A stretch of DNA of 64,000 nucleotides from Methylibium rhizosphaerae (GCF_006386545.1 NZ_SWAR01000027.1:88388-152387), one strand, 5' to 3'. Shown: positions 1-9,899, numbered from the stretch's first letter. Notes: generated by a model from the letters alone, not told the origin. Program-made: numbers and translations.

Positions 1-168
1 AGCGCCCGGGTGGCGCTGGCACAACCGGACGAGCGCCTGCGCGAGCACAAGCTCGCCATCGCACGCTACGGCCGGGAATGGCTGCTACCCGAAGCAAGCG
101 CCTGCTGGCAACGCGTGCTGGCGCGCCATGCCGCCCTGCCCTGGCTCGACGAGGCGGCCGTGTCATGA
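1..168 (+). CDS. C-terminal fragment of an unrecognised protein
   Basis: Frame 1 is open from the window edge to the TGA at 166-168 and gives the last 55 residues of a protein whose start lies outside the window. The fragment is rich in Arg, Leu and Ala with no membrane segment or motif that I recognise. Its stop overlaps the ATG of the next small reading frame (ATGA at 165-168), so the two are probably translationally coupled and cotranscribed. Function cannot be assigned from this piece. Confidence 0.6.
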   Translation, partial: SARVALAQPDERLREHKLAIARYGREWLLPEASACWQRVLARHAALPWLDEAAVS

Positions 169-359
169 GACACCCTGTGTCGACCTGGATTTCGCTGGCC
201 GCTCCCAAGCCGGCCCGCATCCCCGTGGGGGATCGGCCGGCGTACCCGCCGGACGAGGGGCAGACATCCCCGCGGGCCGAGCGCCGGGCCGCCCCCAAGC
301 CGGCCCGCATCCCCGTGGGGGATCGGCCGGCGTACCCGCCGGACGAGGGGCAAACATGA
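165..359 (+). CDS. small ORF with an internal in-frame 30-residue duplication
   Basis: This 64-codon frame starts at an ATG that overlaps the upstream stop and ends at a TGA that overlaps the ATG of the MarR gene (ATGA at 356-359), so it is coupled at both ends. After about 11 residues it consists of a Pro/Arg-rich unit of 30 residues, then a second copy of its first 23 residues. The two base differences between the DNA copies (203/293 and 263/353) are both third-position synonymous changes in this frame (Ala GCT/GCC, Gln CAG/CAA), which is what a translated sequence would show, although two sites are too few to prove it. No family is recognised. It may equally be a leader that only carries the MarR ribosome binding site. 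Confidence 0.4.
   Translation: MRHPVSTWISLAAPKPARIPVGDRPAYPPDEGQTSPRAERRAAPKPARIPVGDRPAYPPDEGQT
197..357 (+). repeat. tandem direct repeat, 71 bp copies at a 90-bp period
   Basis: Copies at 197-267 and 287-357 differ at only two positions. Each copy ends with a GAGGGG purine run; in the second copy this is the ribosome binding site of the MarR gene, and in the first it lies inside the small ORF. The duplication looks recent, since the copies are almost identical. Confidence 0.85.
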
Positions 360-871
360 GCTCCCGCGAGCGCGACGATGCATACACTGGCGACGCCATG
401 CCGGATTCAGACGCCAACAAGCACGAGCACGGCGGCCTCGACCAGAGCGCGCTCGCCCACGTGATGGGCTACAACCTCGCGCAGGCCGACATCCCCGCCC
501 GCAAGATCTTCTTCAAGCACATCGGCCAGCCGCTCAAGCTGCGGCCGGTGGAGTTCACCATCCTGCTGCTGCTGATGTCGAACAAGGACGTGACGCAGAA
601 GCAGCTGTGCCAGACCCTCGCGGTGACCGCCCCCAACGTGACCATCCTGCTCGACCGCATGCAGGAACGCGGTCTCGTCACGCGGGTGCGCAACGAAACC
701 GACCGGCGCTCGCAGCACATCCTGCTCACGGAACAAGGCGCTGCGCTCGCCAGGCAGGCGCACGAGACGTCGCTCACCATGGAGAACGAGCCGCTGCGCC
801 ACCTGAGCGCGGCGGAGCGGGCGATGCTGATCGAGCTGCTGCAGAAGGTGGCGAGGCACCGGAGGGTGTGA
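356..871 (+). CDS. MarR family transcriptional regulator
   Basis: A 171-residue protein with the winged-helix layout of MarR regulators. A dimerisation helix occupies the first 55 residues. The recognition region (about 75-100) reads TAPNVTILLDRMQERGL, and the wing carries the typical N-E-T-D-R-R-S segment at about 105-112. MarR proteins bind palindromic operators as dimers and are usually released by small phenolic ligands. I chose the ATG at 356 because GAGGGG lies six bases upstream; an internal ATG at 398 would also leave an intact domain. Eight bases separate it from the downstream gene, so they are probably cotranscribed. Target and ligand are unknown. Confidence 0.85.
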   Translation: MSSRERDDAYTGDAMPDSDANKHEHGGLDQSALAHVMGYNLAQADIPARKIFFKHIGQPLKLRPVEFTILLLLMSNKDVTQKQLCQTLAVTAPNVTILLDRMQERGLVTRVRNETDRRSQHILLTEQGAALARQAHETSLTMENEPLRHLSAAERAMLIELLQKVARHRRV

Positions 872-879
872 GTTCCCCC

Positions 880-1344
880 ATGAACCCGGCCCTCGACCGA
901 CTCGCCGCCGACCTTTCGCTGGACGATGCCGCCAACGAGCGCCTGCGGCTCGAATTCGGGCATGCCTGCGCATCGAGGGTCCGGCACCTGCTCGAAGAGC
1001 CCTCCGTCCTCGCCTGCCTCGATGGGCTCGGCCGGTACCTCGCAGGCTCGATCGACCGGCCTGAACTCGAGCGCCTGGCCTCTCAGGCTTCGCAGCTGGC
1101 CAACCGGCACCAGGGTTCGAGATCGCTCGACGGCGCGGGCCATGCGGCGGTGTCGGCCAGCTATGCGGTGGCCAATGCGCTGGCCGGCAAGGCGCGCCAG
1201 GCCGCTGACTACGCGGCCTATGCCGCCGTGTATGGCCAGGGCGGTTACGGCGCCGTGGCCGAGCGTGAGTCGTTCGAGCCGGAGTACCGCTGGCAGCTGG
1301 ATTGCCTCGCTGCGCTCGCGCAGCGCTCGCTTCCACCGACCTAG
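880..1344 (+). CDS. all-helical protein, possibly immunity-protein-like
   Basis: A 154-residue, mostly alpha-helical, Ala-rich protein. The middle carries a His followed by alternating Ala-rich helices (AGHAAVSASYAVANAL, about 86-101, then DYAAYAAVYG), and the end has an acidic ExEYRWQLD segment. This overall look resembles small Imm5-like immunity proteins of polymorphic toxin loci, but the resemblance is from memory and weak. No toxin gene is adjacent. It follows the MarR gene by eight bases without an obvious Shine-Dalgarno sequence, so translation may be coupled. Confidence 0.5.
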   Translation: MNPALDRLAADLSLDDAANERLRLEFGHACASRVRHLLEEPSVLACLDGLGRYLAGSIDRPELERLASQASQLANRHQGSRSLDGAGHAAVSASYAVANALAGKARQAADYAAYAAVYGQGGYGAVAERESFEPEYRWQLDCLAALAQRSLPPT

Positions 1345-1437
1345 GGATGCCCATTTCCCGCGGCCTCCACCAAATTCCGCGGAGGTCTTTTCGTTCGCGG
1401 GCACACCCGCGCCGCGGCAACCCAGGGAGAAGCGGCC

Positions 1438-2472
1438 ATGAAGCTCAAGACACTCGACATCGCGACCTTCAATCTCTACAACCTGAACGAGCCGGGCCTG
1501 CCGCTCTACACCGACCGCGACGGCTGGACGGCCGAGGAGTACGCGCGCAAGATCAAGTGGACCTCGGAGCAGCTCGCGTGGCTCAAGGCCGACGTGATCG
1601 GCTTCCAGGAGCTGTGGCACAGGGTCTCGTTGATGGCCGTAGCCGAGGCTGGCGGGCTGGTGGACGAATACGACGTCGTGGCGCCGGACGGTGCGATCGG
1701 CCAGGGCATCGTGTGTGCGGCCATGGTGCGCAAGGGGCTGCTCAGTTCGCAGCCGGAATGGATCGCCGACTTTCCCGCCGGCTTCAGGCTCGCCTCACGC
1801 GGTGACGACCCGCAGACGCCCGAGATCGCTGTGAACATCAAGGGCTTCTCGCGGCCGGTGCTGCACTTCACCATCCGGCCGCGGGAAGACGAACCCGACA
1901 TGCACATGTTCGTCTGCCACTTCAAGTCGAAGCAGCCCACACGGATCCACACCGAGCCCTGGTACACCAAGGACCCCTACTCCAGACACGCCAAGGCGCT
2001 GGGCTCGGCCCTCTCGACCATCCGGCGCACGGCCGAGGCCGCCGCGCTGCGCTTCATGCTGAACGACCTGATGAAGGGCAACGACACTGCGGTCGTCGTG
2101 ATGGGCGACATCAACGACGGCCAGATGAGCAACACGGCGAACATCCTCACCGACCAGCCGGCCTACCTGGTGGGCGACTCGGTGGGCGGCGGCGACGTGG
2201 CGCTCTACACCGCCCAGACGCTGCAGGAGTACCGCGACTCGCGAGACGTCTACTACACCCACGTGCACCAGGACTTCCGCGAATCGCTCGACCACATCCT
2301 GGTGAGCGAGCAGCTCTACGACAACAGCAAGCGGCGCCGCTGGCTGTTCGACGGGCTGATCGTGAACAACGACCACCTCAACTTCGAAGACCACAAGGCC
2401 ACCGGCAGCAACGACCACGGCATCATCCGGGCCACCTTCAAGTACCGGCCGATCAAGGCGGACATCGAGTAG
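1438..2472 (+). CDS. endonuclease/exonuclease/phosphatase (EEP) family protein
   Basis: A 344-residue soluble protein with the metal-dependent phosphohydrolase signatures of the EEP superfamily in order: Asn12 in ATFNLYN, Glu58 in GFQELW, His161 in HFKSK, the GDIND motif with Asp224 and Asn226, a SLDHI segment, and a final SNDHG with the catalytic His. EEP enzymes cleave phosphodiester or phosphomonoester bonds in nucleic acids, lipids or inositol phosphates, and the substrate cannot be read from the sequence. No signal peptide is visible. The ATG is preceded by AGGGAGAA at a good distance. The gene stands alone, with 93 bases before it. Confidence 0.85.
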   Translation: MKLKTLDIATFNLYNLNEPGLPLYTDRDGWTAEEYARKIKWTSEQLAWLKADVIGFQELWHRVSLMAVAEAGGLVDEYDVVAPDGAIGQGIVCAAMVRKGLLSSQPEWIADFPAGFRLASRGDDPQTPEIAVNIKGFSRPVLHFTIRPREDEPDMHMFVCHFKSKQPTRIHTEPWYTKDPYSRHAKALGSALSTIRRTAEAAALRFMLNDLMKGNDTAVVVMGDINDGQMSNTANILTDQPAYLVGDSVGGGDVALYTAQTLQEYRDSRDVYYTHVHQDFRESLDHILVSEQLYDNSKRRRWLFDGLIVNNDHLNFEDHKATGSNDHGIIRATFKYRPIKADIE

Positions 2473-2620
2473 GGCCTGGAGTCGATGCCGCAAGGGCGGC
2501 GGCCCGCGGATCAGTTGCAGACAGTTGCAAGCCTTGCCGCGGCAGGGGTGTGTCGTCAGCGAACGGTCATGACTGCGCGAGACAGCGCCTCCTAGACTCG
2601 TTCAGCTCCCCTCCTTGCAC

Positions 2621-3658
2621 ATGAAGACACCCCATCGAGACCTCCGCCGCCTCTGCGGCATGTTCGCGCTGACGCTCATGCTTGGCGCCTGTGGCGCCGG
2701 TGACGAGCCCGCTGCCAGCACCGACGCCGGCAGCGGCCAACCGACGCCCACGGCCGCTCCGTCGCCTACACCGACCCCCGCGCCGACGTCCGCGCCCACA
2801 CCCTCCCCCACACCCGCGCCGACGCCGACGCCTTCGCCATCGCCTTCACCGACCCCGGGTCCCACGAGCACCCCCACGCCGACCCCGCGTCCGACGGCCA
2901 CCCCCACACCGACTCCTGTGCCCTCGGCCAGTGCCGGGTGCGGCAGCGCCGCCCAGTTCGCCGACGGCAGGTACACCCTCACTTCGGACGGCCAGACACG
3001 CGAGTTCTGGGTCGACGTCCCCTCCAACTACGACCCGAGCAAGCCCCTGCCGCTGATCGTCGGGCTGCACTGGCGGGGCGGCCAGGCCACCGACGTCTAC
3101 GGCACCGGGGACGGCGCCTTCTACGGTTTGAAGAAGCTCTATGGCGATTCCGCCCTCTTCGTGGCACCCAACGGCCTCGACCAGGGATGGGCCAACACGA
3201 ACGGCCGCGACGAGCGCTTCATCCGCGCCATGGTCGATCGCCTCAAGAGCGGCCTGTGCGTCGATGTGACCCGGGTCCATGCAACCGGGTTCAGCTTCGG
3301 CGGCATGATGTCGAACGCCCTGGGCTGCCACGCCGGCGACGTCTTCCGTGCCGTGGCTCCCATTGCCGGTTCGCTGTGGAGCGGTTGCGAGGACTCGCCG
3401 AACACGGTGGCCGCAATCCTGATCCATTCGCAGGCCGACTCAGTGGTCGGCTACCAGTTCGGCGAAGAGGCACGCAACAAGTACATCGCCAAGAACCAGT
3501 GCAGCAGCACCGTGCGCAGCATCGGCACCAACGGCTGCGTCGAATACCAGGGGTGCAGTGCCGGCCATCCGGTCGTGTGGTGCGGCTTCCCCGACGGCGG
3601 GCACTGGCCTCCGGAATTCGCCCCCCGCGAGATCAAGAGCTTCTTCGATCGCTTCTGA
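2621..3658 (+). CDS. secreted lipoprotein esterase, PHB-depolymerase / feruloyl esterase type
   Basis: A 345-residue precursor with a lipoprotein signal peptide (lipobox LGAC, Cys24), then a Pro/Thr-rich linker (about 40-105) that tethers a catalytic domain. The domain starts at a conserved Cys-Gly-Ser and has the alpha/beta-hydrolase triad of the LpqC / PHB depolymerase esterase family: nucleophile Ser225 in GFSFGG, a late Asp in QADSVVG and a His in GGHWPPE, with several Cys likely paired in disulfides. Such enzymes hydrolyse polyester or feruloyl/acetyl esters outside the cell. The start is the ATG at 2621; the TTG at 2615 is possible but adds nothing. The linker DNA is a degenerate C-rich hexamer repeat (about 2749-2930). 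Confidence 0.85.
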   Translation: MKTPHRDLRRLCGMFALTLMLGACGAGDEPAASTDAGSGQPTPTAAPSPTPTPAPTSAPTPSPTPAPTPTPSPSPSPTPGPTSTPTPTPRPTATPTPTPVPSASAGCGSAAQFADGRYTLTSDGQTREFWVDVPSNYDPSKPLPLIVGLHWRGGQATDVYGTGDGAFYGLKKLYGDSALFVAPNGLDQGWANTNGRDERFIRAMVDRLKSGLCVDVTRVHATGFSFGGMMSNALGCHAGDVFRAVAPIAGSLWSGCEDSPNTVAAILIHSQADSVVGYQFGEEARNKYIAKNQCSSTVRSIGTNGCVEYQGCSAGHPVVWCGFPDGGHWPPEFAPREIKSFFDRF

Positions 3659-3666
3659 CGGCGCGG

Positions 3667-4518
3667 TCAGGCGCCGGCCGCAACCCCTGCCGCGAGCTGC
3701 TCACGCAACGCCACCACCTCTTGGCGCAGGGCGGCGTTTTCCGCCGTCAGCGCAGCGACACGCTGGCGCAGTGACTCCAGCGTTTCGCCGGCTTCTGCGC
3801 CGGCCGCGGGGCTGGGGTCCAGCGTCGGCGCGGCCACCGCGTCGCCACCCTCCCCGCGCGGCTTCTTCTTCGAATCGCGCACGCGCTTGGCGACCTGCCT
3901 GAGTTCCTCCTTGCCGGCGGCCGCGGCGGCGGCCTGTTCTTCGGCGGGCAGCGTGGCCACGGCAGCCGCCGCATTGATGGAGATCTCGCCGGCCTTCACC
4001 GCCGCCACCAACTCCGGCGCGGCCTGCTTGTGGATCTTCTCGATCATCAGGACCTGGCTGCTGCTCAGGCGTGCCGCCTTGGCCACGGCTTCGCGGCTGT
4101 TGAGCGGCTCGGGCGCGGCAGCGGGCTGCGGGGGCGGTGCATCGCCCGCAGGGGCCTCCTGAACCGGCGCCGCCGCCGGCGTCTCACGCGAGCGCCGCTC
4201 GGCCAGGATCTCGCGCTTGCGCAGGGCCAGCACGCCGCGCTGGAAGGTGGACACGCTGCGCCGCCCCAGGTGGTGGTCGATCATCCACAGGTACACGTCT
4301 TCGATGGACCCGAAGCGCGCGTGCTGCACCGTCTGGAACGGCAGGCCGTGCTTGCGGCAGATCTCATAGCGGTTGTGCCCGTCCACCAGCACATTGCCCC
4401 ACAGCACCAGCGCATCGCGGCAGCCTTCGGCCAGCAGGCTGCGTTCGAGGGCTTCGTATTCCTCAGGCGTCAACGGGTCGATGTAGGCCTTGAGTTCTTC
4501 GTTGACGACGATGTCCAT
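3667..4518 (-). CDS. ParB-like nuclease-domain protein with C-terminal coiled coil
   Basis: A 283-residue protein. The N-terminal third resembles the ParB/Srx fold: a predicted strand-helix-strand ending in LVDGHNRYEI, the family's hallmark Gly-His-Asn-Arg. A middle region (about 150-200) looks like the helix-turn-helix part of partition proteins. The C terminus is a leucine-heptad coiled coil (about 245-280). ParB-like proteins of this length are often plasmid- or island-borne DNA-binding proteins. The ATG at 4518 was preferred to one 36 bases upstream because it starts directly at the conserved domain; neither has a strong Shine-Dalgarno sequence. It lies 78 bases downstream of the antitoxin-like gene on the same strand. 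Confidence 0.7.
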   Translation of the reverse strand: MDIVVNEELKAYIDPLTPEEYEALERSLLAEGCRDALVLWGNVLVDGHNRYEICRKHGLPFQTVQHARFGSIEDVYLWMIDHHLGRRSVSTFQRGVLALRKREILAERRSRETPAAAPVQEAPAGDAPPPQPAAAPEPLNSREAVAKAARLSSSQVLMIEKIHKQAAPELVAAVKAGEISINAAAAVATLPAEEQAAAAAAGKEELRQVAKRVRDSKKKPRGEGGDAVAAPTLDPSPAAGAEAGETLESLRQRVAALTAENAALRQEVVALREQLAAGVAAGA

Positions 4519-4596
4519 GAGTGCGGTTGCGCGACGGCTGCAAAGGGCGCGCATTGTAGGCAGGCGGCCCTGCCCGCCTCGCTGGCCGCCGCCGCT

Positions 4597-4893
4597 TCAT
4601 TCCCAGGAGGTCAACTGCGTCACGATGCGCGCGAACTCCTGCAGCGTGCGAACCTCCCCGCACTCCACGTAGTACAGGTACTCGTAGTGCGCCTGGCGTT
4701 CCGGCACGTCGGCCCGGCCCATGGCCCGCCCGGTATCGCACAGGGCCTCGAGCCTGCGCAGCTCGAAGTCTTCCTTGCCCTGCTGCCGTGCGGCAGCCCG
4801 GGCCGCGGCCAGGTCGGCGGCCCGCTGCGTCGCGTTGCGCTCCTTCAGCCGGCGATGCAGTGCCAGGGCAGCGTCGCCCTTCAGTGTGGCCAT
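4597..4893 (-). CDS. 98-aa protein, likely Arc1-type antitoxin/chaperone of the AvrRxo1-like kinase
   Basis: A small, mostly helical, charged protein (98 residues) with an Arg/Ala-rich first half and an aromatic, acidic second half (YEYLYYVEC at about 71-79). It starts 10 bases after the kinase gene ends and has AGGA at the right distance from its ATG. As I recall, the X. oryzae partner gene (avrRxo1-ORF2, Arc1), which binds AvrRxo1 and blocks its toxicity in bacteria, is also placed immediately downstream and is of this size. The assignment therefore rests on position, order and length, not on a recognised motif. Confidence 0.6.
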   Translation of the reverse strand: MATLKGDAALALHRRLKERNATQRAADLAAARAAARQQGKEDFELRRLEALCDTGRAMGRADVPERQAHYEYLYYVECGEVRTLQEFARIVTQLTSWE

Positions 4894-4903
4894 GGGCGTC
4901 CTG

Positions 4904-6154
4904 TCATTTCGAACGGGCGCAGTGGGCATCCACCGCCTGCGCCCAGGTCATGCCTTCATAACGTTGCAAGGCGGCACGCAGGCCGTCCGCACGCTGCGGG
5001 TCGTCGATGCCGCCGGCCATCCGCTCGATCAGCGCAGCATCGATGACCCGGTCGCCGACGAAGCCCACCACCCCGCTTTCCGGCGCGGTGATGCGTTCGT
5101 ACAGCTGCGGCTCGTGGATGGAAAGCTCGCCGTTCTCGACACTCGCCACCTTGACCTTGCTGCCGTCCTCGGCGGTGCCGAAGAGCTGGTAGCTGCCGAG
5201 ACCGGGCTTGTCGAGCAGCTTGTCGATCACGTCGAGGCGGTTGCCTCGCACGCCGGTGAAACCATGGGCCACCGCGAGGTAGGGCGGCACCGCGTCGTCG
5301 CCTTCGGGGGTGCGCATCAGCACCCCCGCCAGCGAACGTTCGAGCGGCGCATCGATGTCGCACAGTTCGACCCTGCGGCCGGTCTGCTCGGCCATCTCGA
5401 GATAGGCGCTGATCTCCCCGGGCCGCGCCAGCCGCTTGTCCACCAGCACGCTCGCCGGCGCCCCGCTGGGCGTCTTCATGGGTTTGAGCTCTTCCTCCAG
5501 GCGATCGGCGAGCACGCACGACTCGCCATGCACCCGCTCCGAACTCGGCCGCATCGGGCCCGAGTTGTCGCGCAGGGCAGGCTTGAAGAGGTCCGGGTTG
5601 ATCACACCGGCGCCGCCGCTGGCCTTCAGTGCATCAGACAGCACCGGGTGCGACCTCTTGGCCATGTAGGTCTTGCCGGCCGCGGTGTTGCCCCTCAGTG
5701 CAAACAGCGTCGGCGGCTGCCGGGCCCGCTCCACCGCCTCGGCGAACTTGAGCGCGCCGGTGGTGGCTTCGCCGATGAGCCGGTCGTGCAGCTGCAGGCG
5801 CTCGGCCTGCCAGTGAGCCGCCACGGCAAGATGCGCCCATCGCAGCGGCCCGCGCGGCGGTATCGGGCCTCGGGTGTAGATCTCTGTAGTGGGCCTGCTG
5901 TCACCGCCGGACCGCGTCGGCGCACCGTTGGCGGCCTCGGCCGCTGCCGGCCCGACCGCCGACAGCCTGGCCCGCACTGGAGACACCGGAGCCTGCACGT
6001 CTTCCGCACCCTCCGCTCGGCCGTTGCCGCGGGGCTGGAGCGGCCCGTCGTCCGGGCCGCTGGAGGCGCGCCTGGTCGTCGCGCCGGTGGGCTCGGTGCG
6101 CGCCACGACAGGAGTGGAGTGCTGCTTCAGCAGCCGGTTGAGCGTCGAGAACAC
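4904..6154 (-). CDS. AvrRxo1-like type III effector / zeta-toxin-fold nucleotide kinase
   Basis: With the GTG start at 6154 this is a 416-residue protein. The first ~85 residues are Ser/Thr/Pro/Gln-rich and disordered, as in type III secretion signals. A P-loop follows (GNTAAGKT; Lys161, Thr162), then INPDLF with Asp188, a HGESCVLA helix and a zeta-toxin-like core. AvrRxo1 of Xanthomonas oryzae pv. oryzicola is, from memory, 421 aa with key residues Thr167 and Asp193; the spacing here is the same and both residues lie the same distance from the C terminus. AvrRxo1 3'-phosphorylates NAD and is toxic unless Arc1 is present. The frame extends upstream to a TTG at 6211, but that codon lies ahead of the predicted -10 box, so it cannot be translated from that promoter. 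Confidence 0.8.
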   Translation of the reverse strand: MFSTLNRLLKQHSTPVVARTEPTGATTRRASSGPDDGPLQPRGNGRAEGAEDVQAPVSPVRARLSAVGPAAAEAANGAPTRSGGDSRPTTEIYTRGPIPPRGPLRWAHLAVAAHWQAERLQLHDRLIGEATTGALKFAEAVERARQPPTLFALRGNTAAGKTYMAKRSHPVLSDALKASGGAGVINPDLFKPALRDNSGPMRPSSERVHGESCVLADRLEEELKPMKTPSGAPASVLVDKRLARPGEISAYLEMAEQTGRRVELCDIDAPLERSLAGVLMRTPEGDDAVPPYLAVAHGFTGVRGNRLDVIDKLLDKPGLGSYQLFGTAEDGSKVKVASVENGELSIHEPQLYERITAPESGVVGFVGDRVIDAALIERMAGGIDDPQRADGLRAALQRYEGMTWAQAVDAHCARSK

Positions 6155-6186
6155 GGCCAGCGTCCGCCATGGTTGCGTTGCGCACC

Positions 6187-6247
6187 ATGCTGAAGCGCGA
6201 GCGCCAGCCAACCGTCAGGCAAGCGAAACGAGCGACGGCGGCGCGAA
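6187..6247 (-). promoter_or_regulatory. perfect PIP box plus -10 hexamer (HrpX/HrpB-type promoter)
   Basis: On the minus strand TTCGC (6243-6247), 15 bases, then TTCGC (6223-6227) form an exact plant-inducible-promoter box. A YANNNT-type -10 (CAGCAT, 6192-6187) follows after 30 bases, the spacing known for PIP-box promoters. Transcription should start near 6180, about 26 bases before the GTG of the effector-like gene. Confidence 0.8.
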
Positions 6248-6302
6248 GAGACCGCGCACCACCAAGGAGCGCCGCGGCCTACTGTGAAGCCGCCGCGATC
6301 TA

Positions 6303-8126
<1,824 letters not shown>

Positions 8127-8313
8127 CTGCGGTGGCCTTGCGGTTTTGAGACAGCGGGTGCCCCGCAGTGTGGCTTGTGCTTGCTCAAAACATCAAGGCG
8201 ACCTCAGGCAAACACCAAGGCCTCGTGTGCGGTGTGCGGACGGCTGCCCCCTCGGGAAAACACCCGGTTTCCCTGGGCAGGAGGGCCCGTGCCCGCTCGT
8301 GCGCCGCAGGTCG

Positions 8314-8329
8314 CGGCATGCCTGTTGCG
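8314..8329 (+). promoter_or_regulatory. sigma-54 (-24/-12) promoter
   Basis: The sequence CGGCATGCCTGTTGCG matches the -24 GGC and -12 TTGC consensus with GG (8315-8316) and GC (8327-8328) ten bases apart. Transcription would start near 8340, about 60 bases before the dehydrogenase ATG at 8399. A possible activator half-site TTGCTCAA lies about 120 bases upstream (8190-8197), a usual distance for enhancer binding, but it is not a clean palindrome. Confidence 0.75.
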
Positions 8330-8398
8330 CTCCTTGCGGCACAGCCCGCGAAGGCTGACGTTTTGATGAACCACTCGCCACGAGCAAGGAGACCACCG

Positions 8399-9877
8399 AT
8401 GGGCGCACCCGAACACAAGACGCTGCTGCAACCCGCCGCCTGGAAGGGGCGCATCTACGACAGCGGCGAATGGACCACGCCGCGCGGCGGCTCGCGCGAG
8501 GTGCTGGAGCCGGCCACCGGAGAAACGCTGTGCAGCGTGGGCATCGCCACCGCCGACGACATGGCCGGCGCCATCGGCCGCGCGCAGGCGGCGCAGCCGG
8601 CCTGGGCTGCGCTGGGGCCGCGCGAGCGGGCCGCCGTGTTCCATCGCGCCGCCGCGGTGCTGCAGCAGCACTTCGACGAACTCGCGCTGGCCATCGCCCG
8701 CGAGACCGGCGCCATCATCCCCAAGGGCCAGCACGAGGTGCGCGAGGCCATCACGCTGTGCCAGCTGGCCGCGGCGCTGCCGCTGCAAGCGCAGGGCCAG
8801 GTGCTGCCCAGCGTGCCGGGGCGGCTGTCCATCGCCCGGCGCGTGCCGCATGGCGTGGTCGGCGTGATTTCGCCGTTCAACTTTCCGCTGATCCTCGGCC
8901 TGCGCTCGGTGGCACCGGCGCTCGCACTGGGCAATGCGGTGGTGCTCAAGCCCGATCCGCGTACGCCGGTGTCGGGCGGCTTCCTGATGGCGCGCCTGTT
9001 CGAAGCCGCGGGTCTGCCTGCCGGCCTGCTGCAGGTGCTGCCGGGGGATGCCGCCGCCGGTGAAGCACTGGTGAGCGACACGCGCGTGCCCATGATCGCC
9101 TTCACCGGCTCGCCCGCGGTGGGGCGGCGCATCGGCGAGCTGGCCGGCCGCCACCTGAAGAAGGTGTCGCTCGAGCTGGGCGGTGCCAACGCGCTGGTCG
9201 TGCTCGACGACGCCGACCTCGACGCGGCGGCCAGCGCCGCCGCCTTCGGCGCATGGTTCCACCAGGGCCAGATCTGCATGGCCTCCAACCGCATCCTGGT
9301 GCACGAGTCGGTGTACGAAGCCTTCAAGCAGCGCATGGTGGGCAAGGCCACCCACCTGCCGGTGGGCGACGGCGCGAGCGGCCAGGTCGCGCTCGGGCCT
9401 CTGATCGACGCGAAGCAGCTGCAGCGCTTCGACGCCATCGTGAAGGACAGCGTGAAGGCCGGCGCCAGGCTCGAAGCGGGCGGCACCCACGAGGGCCTGT
9501 TCTACAAGCCCACCGTGCTGTCGAACGTGCGGCCCGGCATGCGCTGCTTCGACGAGGAGTGTTTCGGCCCGGTGGCCAACCTCATCGTCTTCCGCACCGA
9601 CGACGAAGCCGTCGAGCTGGCCAACGACAGCCAGGGCGGCCTGGCCGCGGCGGTGATCGGCAAGTCGGTCGGCCGCGCCATGGCCATCGGCCAGCGGCTG
9701 CGCGCCGGCATGGTCCACATCAACGACCAGACGGTGAACGACGAATGCACCAACCCGTTCGGCGGCCCCGGCATCGGCGGCAACGGCGGCTCGGTGGGCG
9801 GCCCGGCGGACATCGAGGAGTACACGCAGTGGCAGTGGATCACCGTCAAGGACACGCCGCCTGCGTTCCCGTTCTGA
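8399..9877 (+). CDS. NAD(P)-dependent aromatic aldehyde dehydrogenase (benzaldehyde/vanillin type)
   Basis: A 492-residue aldehyde dehydrogenase superfamily member close in layout to XylC/AreC benzaldehyde dehydrogenases. Visible motifs are SPFNFPL and LKPDPRTP around the cofactor site, FTGSPAVG in the Rossmann turn, LELGGANA with the general-base Glu, and GQICMASN with the catalytic Cys. It would oxidise an aromatic aldehyde to its acid in the cytoplasm. I chose the ATG at 8399, which has AAGGAG eight bases upstream, over an in-frame ATG at 8366 with no such site. It is the first gene of the sigma-54-driven operon and is 22 bases from the SDR gene. Confidence 0.88.
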   Translation: MGAPEHKTLLQPAAWKGRIYDSGEWTTPRGGSREVLEPATGETLCSVGIATADDMAGAIGRAQAAQPAWAALGPRERAAVFHRAAAVLQQHFDELALAIARETGAIIPKGQHEVREAITLCQLAAALPLQAQGQVLPSVPGRLSIARRVPHGVVGVISPFNFPLILGLRSVAPALALGNAVVLKPDPRTPVSGGFLMARLFEAAGLPAGLLQVLPGDAAAGEALVSDTRVPMIAFTGSPAVGRRIGELAGRHLKKVSLELGGANALVVLDDADLDAAASAAAFGAWFHQGQICMASNRILVHESVYEAFKQRMVGKATHLPVGDGASGQVALGPLIDAKQLQRFDAIVKDSVKAGARLEAGGTHEGLFYKPTVLSNVRPGMRCFDEECFGPVANLIVFRTDDEAVELANDSQGGLAAAVIGKSVGRAMAIGQRLRAGMVHINDQTVNDECTNPFGGPGIGGNGGSVGGPADIEEYTQWQWITVKDTPPAFPF

Positions 9878-9899
9878 TCACTTCGACAGGAGACAAGAC

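Noticed and set aside
1344..1400. Possible terminator after the immunity-like gene (CCTCC ... GGAGG then TCTTTT).
   Set aside because: The stem is only five base pairs and asymmetric; not strong enough to annotate.
2749..2930. Degenerate C-rich hexamer repeat as a regulatory or minisatellite element.
   Set aside because: It encodes the Pro/Thr linker of the esterase lipoprotein and is explained by that protein feature.
5901..6188. Alternative ATG-started frame overlapping the 5' end of the effector-like gene.
   Set aside because: It is out of frame with the kinase domain and is arginine-rich as expected of a GC shadow. The GTG at 6154 in the kinase frame fits the promoter and the family length better, although a frameshift cannot be fully excluded.
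4721..6193. 490-codon plus-strand frame opposite the effector-like kinase.
   Set aside because: GC-driven shadow; the minus strand carries the P-loop, zeta-toxin-like residues and the promoter.
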